Assembly: GCA_963971535.1 (NCBI GenBank)
Contig: OZ020589.1
Span: 86,875,796-86,939,795, forward strand
Direction of reading: 5' to 3'
DNA from: Notolepis coatsorum
Lineage: Eukaryota > Chordata > Actinopteri > Aulopiformes > Paralepididae
DNA: 64,000 bases
Part shown: positions 33,816-47,668 of the stretch, piece after piece
How the letters are laid out: each line of letters opens with the position of its first letter
How positions within the stretch are numbered: position 1 is the stretch's first letter
Position numbers and translations under genes: made by a program
The notes under the pieces: model-generated
The model's input: the letters and a program-made list of their open reading frames with translations, nothing else
Told to the model about the DNA's origin: nothing
The model's database searches: none

Positions 33816-34240
33816 TTAAAGGGGAACTATCTTATAAATGGCCTTTTTCAGTGTTTAGCATTGTTTCCTAGCTATGTGGACTTATATTAATATGATCTAT
33901 GTCTCTAATTCTCATATTGGCGCATTCTTCCAATTCTCCCCTCACAATATTCACCCTCACTGAACTGAGTCATCTGAAAATGTGATGATTTGTGATGTCA
34001 GAAAGACACCGCTGCATGATAATCATCATGTCCCGCAGCGGTTTACCATTGTGGTTGGAGCCCAGGCTCAAAACGGCTTAAGATCTTGAGGTAGAAAAAT
34101 GCTGTTTTTGAAGACTTGATTAGAAATACAAAACAATGAATTAAAAAAAATATATAATTACAGAGGTGTTCCATAAACTCACAGGAATTGTGTAAAAGTG
34201 CCCAAATAGTGAAAGAAATAGTAAAATAGTTCCCCTTTAA
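33816..34240. mobile_element. TTAA-flanked MITE with AGGGGAACTAT ends
   Basis: TTAA at 33816-33819 and 34237-34240 brackets inverted ends AGGGGAACTAT and ATAGTTCCCCT. It belongs to a different family from elements A-K and has no GGTAAG at the conserved place. Both piggyBac and Kolobok transposons use TTAA, so the superfamily stays open. Confidence 0.8.
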
Positions 34241-34560
34241 AGTACATTTATAAAAAGAAAATTGGCGAAAATAGATTTTTTATGATTAGAGTAGACAGCA
34301 TTTCCCGATTTATGGGATGATAAAAAGACAGCCACAATCCCTTCTGTAAAAAGTTCATTGTGTTATGTGTCAACTAGGGATGGGAATTGATAAGATTTTA
34401 TCGATACGATTCCATTATCGATTCTGCTTATCTGTCCGATTCTTTATCGATTCCCTTATTGATTCCTGATCAATTTATAATTTAAATAAATAAATTGGAA
34501 ATGCAACAGAACTAAGCTGGTTAGAATAACAACATGCAACTTGACATTTCTGATTGTCAT

Positions 34561-34832
34561 TTATTGTTGAGCCCCCATGTCAGAAAAATACAAAAACTGT
34601 AAAAAATTTAACATTAACTATAGATACACTTAAATAAAATAATGTATTTGAGATTCTCTAAAAAGAAAAGAAAAAATCTTAAACTAATTTAATGTATTAT
34701 TGTTGAGCCCCCATGTCAGAAAAATACAAAAACTGTAAAAAATTTAACATTAACTATAGATACACTTAAATAAAATAATGTATTTGAGATTCTCTAAAAA
34801 GAAAAGAAAAAATCTTAAACTAATTTAATCTA
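34561..34832. repeat. 136-bp direct tandem duplication
   Basis: Units beginning TTATTGTTGAGCCCCCATG at 34561 and 34697 are nearly identical. The related element at 56181-57198 has only one unit, so the duplication arose in this copy. Confidence 0.93.
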
Positions 34833-34833
34833 T

Positions 34834-34926
34834 TGAATAACGACCTGTTGAATGTAACTACAGTTCAATATCTTAAACTAATTTAATCTATTGAACCGTA
34901 GTTGCATTCAACAGGGTCGTTATTCC
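34834..34926. other. Long stem-loop, arms about 34 bp
   Basis: AATAACGACCTGTTGAATG and its extension pair with the inverted sequence ending CATTCAACAGGGTCGTTATT, allowing one extra G and a few mismatches. The same structure is present near 56494-56580 in the sister element, so it is a family feature. Confidence 0.85.
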
Positions 34927-34956
34927 TCTGACTTCTCTGTCTCTGGTCTTTCAGAG

Positions 34957-34987
<31 letters not shown>

Positions 34988-35057
34988 GGCTGTCTTAAAT
35001 ACTTCGAAGCTTCGAAGCTTCGTTCGATGGCACAAGCTTCGAACATTAAAAAAAATC

Positions 35058-35504
<447 letters not shown>

Positions 35505-35522
35505 GTGTGTGTGTGTGTGTGT

Positions 35523-36955
<1,433 letters not shown>

Positions 36956-36963
36956 GTGTGTGT

Positions 36964-36995
<32 letters not shown>

Positions 36996-37250
36996 AATCC
37001 CGTCCAATCTTTCGCCGTCGACTAAAGACTCACTTCTTCAACCATTATCTGAAATGATAAAAAAAAAAAAATCTAACCGTGACTAACCTTACTGTTATGC
37101 ACTTGTCCTAATAAACTAACCTACACTGTAACACGCAACACTTTGATGAACATTGTTACTCAGCTGATAGAGTTGTACCCTTCTTGCTGTCTTGTCGTAC
37201 AGAACTTGTAAGTCGCTTTGGATAAAAGCGTCAGCTAAATGACTAAATGT
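36996..37250 (+). mobile_element. LINE 3' end module, copy 4
   Basis: It is nearly identical to copy 3 (36699-36955), with the same start and end. Together with the GT tracts they form a tandem array of [(GT)n + about 256 bp]. Confidence 0.7.

Positions 37251-37311
<61 letters not shown>
37251..37311. repeat. (GT)n microsatellite
   Basis: This GT run of about 60 bp is followed by GCGCGCGCC. It corresponds to 13761-13933, which is three times longer. Confidence 0.97.
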
Positions 37312-37315
<4 letters not shown>

Positions 37316-37983
37316 CCTTGTAGAATTCCACACATAAGAAAGAAAGATACTGGGATGAATAAACAAAATAGGAAATAAAATGTAGAAATGCATGCAATAC
37401 ATAAATAAATATGAATCTCCATATATGAAATATAACATTTAGATAAGGTGCTACTGAGATGTTTTGGTGAGTTCTTTGTTTTTTTGTGGAAGTTGCCCTT
37501 CTTAAAAATGCATGAACATTCACTGATAATTGGTCTGTAGTGGAGTCTACAAGGTCTACATTGCCGGACCATGTAGAATCCGGACCTTGTAGACTGACAT
37601 AATTCTGTGCATAGTTTAGTCTACACAGGCCATATTTCAAATAATCAAAATCTTACTTCATTCATCTTAAACATTCTTGATTTGGGGGATTGGTAGTTCC
37701 CATGAAATCTGAAGTTGTTCAAACGACAACAGCGATCCACCTTGAATTAAATCACACAGCCGAGTGAAACCTTGTTGGATGCGTCACAGTCACGAAAGGG
37801 GCTACTTAATTAATTAATCCAACCCACTTTATTTATAGAGCACATTTAAAAACAACAAAGTTTACGAAAGTGCTGTACAAGTCCCACAACATAAGATAAT
37901 TTTTTTTTTCTCGAAGCTTCAAATTAAAATCGAAGCTCGGCCCTGAAGCTTCGATTGCCAAAAAAAGCTTCGAAGGTCAGCCC

Positions 37984-37985
<2 letters not shown>

Positions 37986-38053
<68 letters not shown>
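37986..38053. repeat. (CA)n microsatellite
   Basis: This is a CA run of about 68 bp on the right flank of the element 34985-37985. It is the other half of the tract that begins near 34958. Confidence 0.97.
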
Positions 38054-38054
<1 letters not shown>

Positions 38055-38186
38055 GGGCCCCTGTCCTGTAAGGTATTGGCTCGTGTTGCTACACGGACAT
38101 GTTTGTATGTTGCACGGTACTTCCTGACTTACATTAGTAAACAAACAGTCAATCTGATCACACGCTCTCCATCTCTTATTATTATG

Positions 38187-38755
38187 TGAAGTCAAGTCAA
38201 GAGTTTTAATTGTCACGGCATACAGGTATACAATGAAATGCGGGTGGTCTTGCCCGCAACGATGTGCAATACAGTGGTACAACATATAATAGAATCAAAA
38301 AATGAAAAAACAACATTGTGCAGTAAACAGGTAACAGGTAACATGGAGTGACATCTCGGTATCTGTACATAGTTATTTACAGAGCATATGGGACATACTA
38401 GTTAGCTTTGGTAGTGCAATACACTGTTCCTGTTATTCTAATTTAAAGTGTCCTTTCCTTTGGCCATAAGTGTGCGTGTGTGCGACATGAGTGTGTGCCC
38501 GCTCATGTTAAAGTGTTAAGTAGCTGCTCGTGTGTGAGCGTGCACAGCGTGCGTGTCGTGTGTGTGTTCATGTGTGCTTGTGTGTGGATAGTTCAATGTT
38601 CTGAGCACTCAATGTTCATTGTTCATGGCTCTGATGGCCTGGGGGAAGAAGCTGAGCCTAAGCCGCTCTGTCCTAGTAGCTGGGGTTCGCAGGCGTCTGC
38701 CTGACCTCAGCAGCTGAAACAGGCTGTTATTGGGGTGGTGAGGGTCTTTCATTTG
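38187..38755 (-). mobile_element. L2-like LINE 3' fragment
   Basis: On the minus strand the sequence ends ...CAATTAAAACTCTTGACTTG then ACTTCAC, a repeated-motif tail of L2-type elements. The internal GATGGCCTGGGGGAAGAAGC stretch (plus strand) is also typical of fish LINE copies. The sister element at 56181-57198 lacks this segment between CTCTCC and TGAACTAAAGAG, so it is an insertion. Confidence 0.7.
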
Positions 38756-39174
38756 AACTAAAGAGTACAAGGTTTACACAACAGCCCCCACCCCCCTTTT
38801 TATTTTATGTGTACCTGTACTACCTGCTGTCAGCTGTTATCTCTCTCTGTGAGCTTGATTAGCTAACGTTAGCTAGCGTTAGCTAGTGTTAGCTCCGTGG
38901 CTAATCTTAGATTACCCTGAATTAAATCAATGACTAGGTTCTAAAACATTGGAGTAGTTTTCACTGCACATAGAAGCAGCCAAACAGCGGGAGCATATGA
39001 CCAAAACCCAGGCAATTTCGAGCCCTTAAGGAATCAAATAGTCTGCCATGGCTACATGCGTGGCGCTAACGTTAGTCCTAGGCTTACTGTAGGAAAAATC
39101 TGGCATCGATAAGAGGAATCGATAGTCACGGAGGCATGCGATTCCAGGAATCGGACAACATCCCTGGTGTCAAC

Positions 39175-39409
39175 ATAATGAAACAATTTTGAATCTGTCA
39201 TCATTTAATGTTGGATGTCTATCCTGGTGATATATGCAAATTGGTGCATATTTAATTAGGTAACGCCCATTTTGCATATATAAACATAAAATCTCAGAAA
39301 ACTTGCAATACATTTTTTCTTAGTAGTTATGTACATAACAAACTGGGAAAGTTTCATAGTTATATCTATTAAAATATATGTTTTGCCTATTAGGGGGTAC
39401 TGTCTCGCC
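39175..39409. other. No gene recognised
   Basis: This is AT-rich sequence between two transposons. Nothing was recognised. Confidence 0.5.
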
Positions 39410-40479
39410 TTAACTCATTCAGCGCCAGACCCGACATTTCTCGGGTTATCTCGCCAGCGGTTGAGCGCCATACCCGGGATTTCTCGGGTTTTGATCCTTT
39501 GATTTTTTTCCTCTGATCCCCGTTCTAAACCATCATCCGGATCATTCTGTGTCCCTGGCTCGTTTGCCTACGTTGGAATTGCAATGCCGATCGAATCTCA
39601 CCAGGTGGCAGTATCGCCTACCGTTTGAACTCTGATAGAAAGGGAACAGGAGAGGCAATGAATGAACCGGACTATCGAGACTCGCTCTGAGGGGGAGGAG
39701 CTCTTCCAAAGCAATCGCTAGCAGATCTGCTCACCTCAAAACCTATAGTGTCCTGCAAACACGTGTAATTACATATAAACAAGTAATCGCGATCGCCGAT
39801 GGGATCATTGGAATTATTCTTTTTGGATTACCTTCTGGCTAAGGTAAGGACACCCTATGTCTATTTTACCGAACCTGAAACATGTTTCTGTAACGATCAC
39901 AGTGGCTTACTTTACCGGACATAAACCAAGCGTGTTGTAACGATCGCATTTTCGGGGTAAGACTACCCCCCTTCCCCCCTTGATAATTTTGTGAAGGCAC
40001 ATGTGTACATGGTAGGGATGGGTACCGAATTCGGTACTTTTGAGGTACCGAACCGAAACACGTCGGTACTACCGAGTATCGAATCAAGTGAGAAACCGAA
40101 AAAAAAATTTAAAAAAAATTAAAAAAAATCTTTTTTATTACATTTTTTTTTTTTTACTTTTTTTTTTTTTTTTTACTTTTTTTTCATGTCAACGTTCACA
40201 CGCACAATATATGCCTACCTAGGATTTGACTTGATTCAACAACAAAGCAGTCGGAGCAATGACAAGCCGAAAACTGTCGAAATTGTAGTTGTTTGGATTT
40301 TTTTTTTACGACTGAGGTAGGTAAATAAAATTTCGACAGTTTTCGGCTTGTCATTGCTCCGACTGCTTTGTTGTTGAATCAAGTCAAATCCTAGGCAAGC
40401 ATATATTGTGCGTGTGAACGTTGACATGAAAAGAAAAAAGTTAAAAAAAAAAAAAAAAGTTAAAAAAAAAAAAATTATA

Positions 40480-40515
<36 letters not shown>

Positions 40516-40967
40516 TACCGAAAAAAGGTACCGTTGGGTACCGGTATCGATTCACATGTACCGGTACCGGTATCGGTTCAAATGTGAAAGGTACCCATCC
40601 CTAGTACATGGTATATACCTTTTGATTTGGGAGTATTTGGGGTTTCAGGGGATCAACCAGAACGGTTTGGGCTTATTGCATATAACGCGTTTTATCTCGC
40701 GATCTATGGAAATGGATGGATTATCTTGGAAAAGGACGATATTTAGCGTGTAATAAACTACAAACTACAGTGTGTAGAAACAAACTATTTTTTACATGTT
40801 GGACTAGAAATAGTGTCTGTCAAATGAGCCATACTATTGTCTCCATAGCTATAATATAGAATATACAATAGCTCCTGCAAAGATCGTGAAATATCGCAAA
40901 AATTGTCATTAAAAGCTGGCGCTAGACAGTGAAGGATGGGGGAAGCTTATGGCGTTCAATGTGTTAA
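39410..40967 (+). mobile_element. TTAA element G, carrying a hAT
   Basis: The left end is TTAACTCATTCAGCGCC (TTAA 39410-39413) and the right end is GGCGTTCAATGTGTTAA (TTAA 40964-40967). The left part has repeated ATTTCTCGGGTT motifs. GGTAAG lies at 39843-39848, 433 bases from the left TTAA, preceded by GGAATTATTCTTTTTGGATT, which aligns with E, I and J. The hAT 40013-40603 is nested. No transposase is encoded. Confidence 0.85.
40013..40603. mobile_element. hAT-type foldback MITE, TSD GTACATGG
   Basis: The element begins TAGGGATGGGTACCG and ends GGTACCCATCCCTA. The duplication GTACATGG is perfect at 40005-40012 and 40604-40611. Sequence at 40188-40290 (ATGTCAACGTTCACACGC and onward) recurs inverted at 40327-40428, so the interior is an inverted dimer. 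The relative at 3424-3821 has only one arm. Confidence 0.93.
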
Positions 40968-41342
40968 CAACAGGCTCCCAGAAAAGTGGCAATTTTTTTA
41001 TCGGCAGGTGACATATGTTGCTCAGTAGTTGCTGATGTCTGCTCAGGAGGTTTGAGTGTTTGCTCAGACCGGGAAAAAAATTAGAGGGAACATTGGTTGG
41101 GAGTCCGGGGTGGTAATCTTTACGCGCCGCGTACAAAGACGCTCGCCTGACATATCGTTATGTAACTCGAGAACCGAGGCACTGCAAGGTCGAGTGAGGT
41201 GGCGTTCGAACAGCAACAAATAGATCTTTATTTTGGTCATTTATATGTTTGGTGAGAAATGCAGCCCGAGCCGCTAGACGCTCGCAAAGTGCCGTGACTT
41301 TGTGCGTTCTGCCGGTGGGCACGCCGGGACGTATGTTGCACA
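40968..41342. other. No gene recognised; possible hAT terminus
   Basis: TTAGAGGGAACATTGG near 41081 resembles the reverse of a hAT terminus (CCAATGTTCCCTCTAA), but no partner end was found. The rest is unassigned. Confidence 0.4.
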
Positions 41343-43109
41343 TTAACACATTGGTCGCCAAGAACGAGGTACGCCGTTTTTGCCCGCCATGCGTTGAACG
41401 CCAAGAACGACTTATGCCGTTTTTGGGATCAATATTAAATTTTTTCGCCATGGCATTCATAATTCATCCAGCCAACCTCCGGACTGCAGTGGGACCCTGT
41501 ATGAGATTGCAATGCCTCACTACCGCCGCCTGGTGGATGGTCGGGCGAGTTACACTCTCGCCAAAACCGGAAGTGCCGATTGGTGTGTCGAGGAAATCCC
41601 TCCGGCAGTGATATCTTGTTACGTGGCTCCAGACAAACACTATAGTGCATTTGGATCGCTTTCTAAACTTAATAATCGATATGATTTCGGTGTTTATTGC
41701 GCCATACAAACCGGAAATGGATCTAGGAGATAATTGGGATCTTTTTCCTCCAGTCTCATCGGCGAACGGTAAGAGGACAGTAACGTTATTTTCAGCCCGA
41801 TTGTTTATTCATTTCACTGCAAACCATCTGATCAATGTATCAACTAGGGGTGGGAATCACCAGTTTAATCACGATACGATACGATATCGATTCTTTGGAC
41901 AACGATACGATATTATCCGATATCACACAGTCTGCCACGATACGATACGATTCGATTCAGGTGCCTGCGATCGATATGAGACGATATTATGTGCCCATTT
42001 AATACAATCAGTAACATTTAAATCAACAACAAAAAAAGGCAATGGAAATATCATGACATTTTTATTTTTGAGCTCTTCCAGGCATTTAAATGAAAAACAA
42101 TCTATTGTTTTTAATACAAATAGACCTCCTGTTCACTGTTTTTGGTTCATTTTTTATTTTTTTTCTCGATATTAATATCCTATTCACTGTCACAGAGCTG
42201 TATTTTGGCTGGAAAAGCATATTGGGAGTCCCAAGGTGCAGTACCGGCCAGATCCTGTTAGTGGGGCTATCCCCGAGAATGCACCCTCCCAGTCCCCACT
42301 TCTCTCTGCCTATGGCTCTGGGTTAGCTTGTTAGCTCACGCTAAAGTAACGTTATCTTCGATCTTTAACGCGACGTGGGCATAATGGAGTGACGAGGATT
42401 GCAAAGCAGGTTAGATGCATTGGACCCGTTGTGGAATAAAACAGCAGGGACATGTTTTGGGTCACAGAATAGGCACACTAGTGACGCTCTAGACGCTACT
42501 GCTGTTGATGTTAAACGGAGTTTGAGTTTCACAACACTGGGCGCGGGGCGATGACGTCGCCGTCACCGGATTTTCAAAATAAGAGTATCGCAATATGAAT
42601 CGATCTTTTTACGTGGCATCGATCCTATTTGATTATTGATAATAGATCGATATATCGATCTGGATTGATGTATCGTCCCACCCCTAGTATCAACCCATAC
42701 TAAATAAAGCCGTTACTGACAATCAAGGAATTATAAATGACCCCCCCCCCCTTTCCTTCACGCATGATGAAGCATCATTTTTTATATAGCGTGTATAGGA
42801 AAGAAACGCCAATCGATAATCTATCATTATGCTTCAGGGCCTATAACTACTGTTTTTGGAATTACAGCAGAAAAGATTAAAAACATACTTATATTCTCGA
42901 CGCTATTAACACAACAATGTATGAATGAAAAAATATAACGTTCCCCTGAACGATAGATCATCGATGTTGAATGGGCCATAGTAATGTCAATATAGCAATA
43001 CAATTAAAAAGGTTATAGCCCTGCAAAGAAGGTAAACATCTCCATAGGCTTTCAACGGTGGCAGACTGGGTACTTTGATGGGCACAACCCCCGGTGCCCA
43101 ATGTGTTAA
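41343..43109 (+). mobile_element. TTAA element F, carrying a hAT
   Basis: The left end is TTAACACATTGGTCGCC (TTAA 41343-41346) and the right end is GGTGCCCAATGTGTTAA (TTAA 43106-43109). It is a close paralog of element C but lacks C's three insertions and has its own hAT (41845-42686). GGTAAG lies at 41768-41773, 425 bases from the left TTAA. No transposase is encoded. Confidence 0.87.
41845..42686. mobile_element. hAT-type MITE, TSD GTATCAAC
   Basis: The element begins TAGGGGTGGGAATCACC and ends ATCGTCCCACCCCTA. Subterminal ACGATACGATA motifs are abundant. The duplication GTATCAAC is perfect at 41837-41844 and 42687-42694. Confidence 0.93.
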
Positions 43110-43207
43110 GAGGTTAATCTACCTGCTCTCAAATTACTGAAATTTGGCACCAATTAATCTAACGTGAATTGGTACTCTGTAGTACCAACGTAATTCGGTC
43201 AGTACCC

Positions 43208-44140
43208 TTAACACTTTGGCTGCCTAAGGTTAAATTCATGATATACCATAGATTGCCAGCGCTATTTGTCTATGGAGAAAGTCCCCTTCTTTGCAGGGCT
43301 ATAACTTTTTAAATTCTATTGCTACATTGCCATTATTAGGGCCCATTCAAAGTCCTATATGTATTGTTCATTGTGTAGCAACGTTAAACTTTTTCATTCA
43401 CATATTCATAGTAAAGTATGGTCTAATGTATAAGTATGTTTTCATCTCTTTCTGCAGCTTTCTCCAGAACGTGATATATAGCCCCAAATGCATTATATTG
43501 ATGATGAAATACAGTTTGATGGCAATCAGCGCGATATAAAAAATTCCAACTAGACGTACTTCTAGAAGTTACTACACGTCATCTGATGTTGACCGGATGG
43601 GCGAGGGGGCGTTTATAATTCCGTGGGCAGCGTTATACCAATCATCTAATGTGGGTCAAATGTTGATAATAGCAGTTAGTATCGAAGACGGTAACGTTAC
43701 ACGCTGAAACTCACCCCAGTCTCCGCGCGCCGTTGGGCGATCATCGTCGAGTAGAAATCTTATCATTATGGGATATATTTTTACCCGGTCCATCTCCAGC
43801 TTGTATAATGGTATATACGTCCAAATCATGTTGTTTATCGAGTTATTGCCAATCGATCACCGTGTAGCGTGACGAGCCAGAGTCCCATGACCTATAGAGA
43901 GTGCCCGGAAGTACTACGGTCGTCTAGGACAACCTCTATTCAACATCCTGTTTGGCGCTCCTGAACCGCCAGAGAGCTCAGTGGGTCCTGCTGGTGGATC
44001 TCAGGCCAGCGGAGGGGACATATGAATCCGATCGCAGATTTTTGAAATATTGATATAAGGACGACGTAACGCGTCCTCCGGCAACTTTAGCATGGCCAGC
44101 AAAGACGTCTAAAGACGGGTCCCGGCAGTCAAAGTGTTAA
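43208..44140 (-). mobile_element. TTAA element H1
   Basis: The ends are TTAACACTTTGGCTGCC (TTAA 43208-43211) and GGCAGTCAAAGTGTTAA (TTAA 44137-44140). It is almost identical to H2 (44319-45275) but lacks a 27-bp segment between two GGCG repeats near 43956. On the minus strand GGTGAG lies at 43710-43715, 425 bases from the right TTAA. The flank ends GGTACCCAACCCTG near 44161, suggesting that it entered an older hAT copy. Confidence 0.9.
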
Positions 44141-44318
44141 CAGAGTTTGGTACCCAACCCTGACACACACAGGTGCAATATGAGCTCCGCTGGCAGCGTG
44201 TGCACTCTGATACAGACACTGTCACTCGTTCAGGGTGTCTGTGAGGTATTACAAAGTCATAAAATTTATTTTAATTCATGAAAACACAACTAAATTTGTC
44301 TCGGGAGATTAAATAATA

Positions 44319-45275
44319 TTAACACTTTGGCTGCCTAAGGTTAAATTCATGATATACCATAGATTGCCAGCGCTATTTGTCTATGGAGAAAGTCCCCTTC
44401 TTTGCAGGGCTATAACTTTTTAAATTCTATTGCTACATTGCCATTATTAGGGCCCATTCAAAGTCCTATATGTATTGTTCATTGTGTAGCAACGTTAAAC
44501 TTTTTCATTCACATATTCATAGTAAAGTATGGTCTAATGTATAAGTATGTTTTCATCTCTTTCTGCAGCTTTCTCCAGAACGTGATATATAGCCCCAAAT
44601 GCATTATATTGATGATGAAATACAGTTTGATGGCAATCAGCGCGATATAAAAAATTCCAACTAGACGTACTTCTAGAAGTTACTACACGTCATCTGATGT
44701 TGACCGGATGGGCGAGGGGGCGTTTATAATTCCGTGGGCAGCGTTATACCAATCATCTAATGTGGGTCAAATGTTGATAATAGCAGTTAGTATCGAAGAC
44801 GGTAACGTTACACGCTCAAACTCACCCCAGTCTCCGCGCGCCGTTGGGCGATCATCGTAGAGTAGAAATCTTATCATTATGGGATATATTTTTACCCGGT
44901 CCATCTCCAGCTTGTATAATGGTATATACGTCCAAATCATGTTTATCGAGTTATTGCCAATCGATCACCGTGTAGAGTGACGAGCCAGAGTCCCATGACC
45001 TATAGCGAGCGCCCGGAAGTACTACGGACGTCTAGGACAACCTCTATGCAACATCCTGTTTGGCGATTGCGCCGATCGGCCACCAGATGGCGCTCCTGAA
45101 CCGCCAGAGAGCTCAGTGGGTCCTGCTGGTGGATCTCAGGCCAGCGGAGGGGACATATGAATCCGATCGCAGATTTTTGAAATATTGATATAAGGACGAC
45201 GTAACACGTCCTCCGGCAACTTTAGCATGGCCAGCAAAGACGTCTAAAGACGGTTCCCGGCAGTCAAAGTGTTAA
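44319..45275 (-). mobile_element. TTAA element H2
   Basis: The ends are the same as H1, with TTAA at 44319-44322 and 45272-45275, in the same orientation. The minus-strand GGTGAG lies at 44821-44826, 449 bases from the right TTAA; H2 keeps the 27-bp segment missing from H1. Flanking sequences outside the TTAA differ from H1, so this is a separate insertion rather than a segmental duplication. Confidence 0.92.
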
Positions 45276-45465
45276 AGTATTATTTTAGTGGCATTAAAAA
45301 GGTCTTAAAAAGGCTTAAATGTAACTTGTCGAAACCTGCAGATACCCATATAATGGTTTCACAGGAAGTGATCAATAAATTGTCATAAATCAAAGATAAG
45401 GCATTATATCTGTTAAAACATCTTGTGAAGAATTAAACCATGTTTTAAGTAGCATTTGTGAGTGA
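45276..45465. other. No gene recognised
   Basis: This is AT-rich sequence between H2 and I. Nothing was recognised. Confidence 0.5.
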
Positions 45466-46371
45466 TTAACACTTTGGATGCCAGCGACGACAATTGTCGT
45501 CTTATCAGACCCCCCATTGAGTGCCGACGACGCGATTTGCCGTTTGTTTGCCGTATTGGCGATTTGAATTCATATTTCATCAATCGAGCCTCGGGTTAGT
45601 GCTGCAGAGGCTCTCTGAGCTCAATTGGGAAGATACCGCCCCCTATCGTCTCTCCCTGTGTAACTGCACCCCATCAGTTCTGACTGATGCAGGGGGAGTG
45701 GTCAGTTTCCTAATTTTATTTTTCCCTCAAGGCAACTGAAGGATCGATTGTGCTCGTCGGCCCGGAAAACCCGTGGATTATGTATTTACAGTACTCAACA
45801 CTGTAATCAATAAGCGTGATCGATATTTGGAATGGCGATCAGGAATTGGATTAATCTTTTTGGATAACATCTGATCTCAGGTAAGGAATCTATTTTAGGA
45901 TAATCAGACCTGTTTTCACGGAGATATAAGCGCTTGCCCTATGTGCGTATGTGGCTGTGATCGCTGATGAGGAAACGAGAGAATCGATTTTTCAGCCCGC
46001 CTCTATAGCGTGCATAAGTACACATATACTATCAATAATTTAGCGTTTATTTGAAAACGATTCATAAATAGGCCGAAAAATTACAACGTTTTTGTGTATT
46101 CTAGAATATTCCAGCCTTTTATCACGGAATCTTTATATTTTCCTTGAAAACGAGGGCTTTTCAAAATGCTATAAAAAGGATAAGAACCGATTAAAAGAAC
46201 AATCCGTTTCGACAATGTTGACTGCAAACAAGTCATTGATAAGCGACGGGGAGATTAGACACATAGCCATAATTTAAAACATAGATTATGCGTTTTTAAC
46301 GCTATCATTGAAGTGGATGCTGGCACTCAACAGGGTTTTCAATGTTAAATGGGCGGCACTGAAATTGTTAA
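45466..46371 (+). mobile_element. TTAA element I
   Basis: The left end is TTAACACTTTGGATGCC (TTAA 45466-45469) and the right end is GGCACTGAAATTGTTAA (TTAA 46368-46371). It is 906 bp long with no nested insertion, which makes it the best reference for this subfamily (A, E, I, K). GGTAAG lies at 45880-45885, 414 bases from the left TTAA, preceded by GGAATGGCGATCAGGAATTG. No transposase is encoded. Confidence 0.9.
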
Positions 46372-46387
46372 GCAAAATACATATAAC

Positions 46388-46736
46388 CAGGGCTTGACAT
46401 TAACTTGACAACCCAAAAACTAATAAATATAGGTAATTGGACAATGTAACTGCAAGCATTTGTTTGGACATACGATTTTATTTGAACAGAAACATCTAAA
46501 ATAAGTACATCTGAGAGGAACTTCCTTGGCTCTGTTTATGTTTCGGTATGTATTGCCAACATGCAAGCCTTTCTGCTCATCTACCCTGAAGAAAAAACAG
46601 TATGACTTAGCTATGTATTTTTCATATAACGTTAACACTGAGTTTACATGCACACTATATGCCGATCATACCGGTAACCCAACAATGGCAATAATGTGAA
46701 AATGGGCTCCAGACTAACTTTTTTCATCACCATGAT

Positions 46737-46820
<84 letters not shown>

Positions 46821-47516
46821 GGGCAGCTGTCCATGGTGCTGAATATTTGCGAATGCTCTCTTGACTGAGAGGGTGGCAAGGAACCAGGAATGATCCTTTA
46901 TCGTTTCTAATTTGAAATTGGTTGTGCCAATAACAAACGACAAGCTTTTGGACTTGTCAGTGCCATACATATGACAATCAATGCAGAACATGAACTTCTG
47001 CTTTGGATCATATCCTAGTCACTCGCGGTCTGAGCACCACTTTTCAATGAACAACACATTTTTTTTTTTTGCCTCCTCTTGTACTTTGTTCGTGTTTGTT
47101 GATGGTTTGGTTCACCCGGTCTTTTCACACCCACAATATGCCGCCACATTGTAACGTTAGCTAACTGTCTGTAAAGTAAACTATGGATGAGTCGTTCGCA
47201 CTAACCAGTTGAGCTATTAACGTTAACAGCGTTCGTTCAGCTGTCAGCTGTCACACACGGAGGCAACACGACGCACGCGATAGGGCGAAGTGGATGGGCC
47301 AATGAATGAGCACACTGTGCGCACCCAGTCCTCGTGGGAGTTGTAGTATTATGTAGTATCACCTGGATTGACTTAATTATTGCAGATGCCTTTTGTAGAC
47401 TACAATGTTTTTTTTCCATAGAAAAAAAGTCTCCCGCCACTTTGGCAGGTAGAATGACGCAGTTACCCGCCACTGCCAAATTCTACCCGCATTTGGCGGG
47501 TGTTAATGTCAAGCCC
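46388..47516. mobile_element. hAT-type element with CAGGGCTTGACATTAAC ends
   Basis: The left end CAGGGCTTGACATTAAC pairs with GTTAATGTCAAGCCC at the right. Subterminal ACCCGCCA/TGGCGGGT motifs lie near the right end. The flanks CATATAAC (left) and ATAACCCA (right) do not match cleanly, so the target duplication has decayed or the right tip is altered. It contains a (GA)n tract and lies immediately upstream of the zinc-finger exon. Confidence 0.8.
46740..46815. repeat. (GA)n microsatellite
   Basis: This is a pure GA run of about 75 bp inside the hAT element 46388-47516. Confidence 0.97.
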
Positions 47517-47649
47517 ATAACCCAATACAACCAGCAGGGCTGTGACACTACAGACACTGAAATGGCCCATTGAGAACAGGACTAGAATGTTAGAAATTAG
47601 AATGCATTATCTGAGTGGTACTTTCATAGTTAAATAAGCTGTTAATAAT

Positions 47650-47668
47650 ATTTTCCTCCTCCCTCTAG
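47650..47668 (+). other. Splice acceptor of the zinc-finger exon
   Basis: TTTTCCTCCTCCCTCTAG is a strong polypyrimidine tract ending in AG, directly before the open frame. The exon begins AC, followed by in-frame TCC CTT GCT, so the preceding intron splits a codon after its first base (phase 1). No branch point was assigned. Confidence 0.8.

Noticed and set aside
41645-42175. A 176-codon plus-strand frame
   Set aside because: It crosses from TTAA element F into the nested hAT at 41845, and its residues reflect repeated CGATACGATA motifs.
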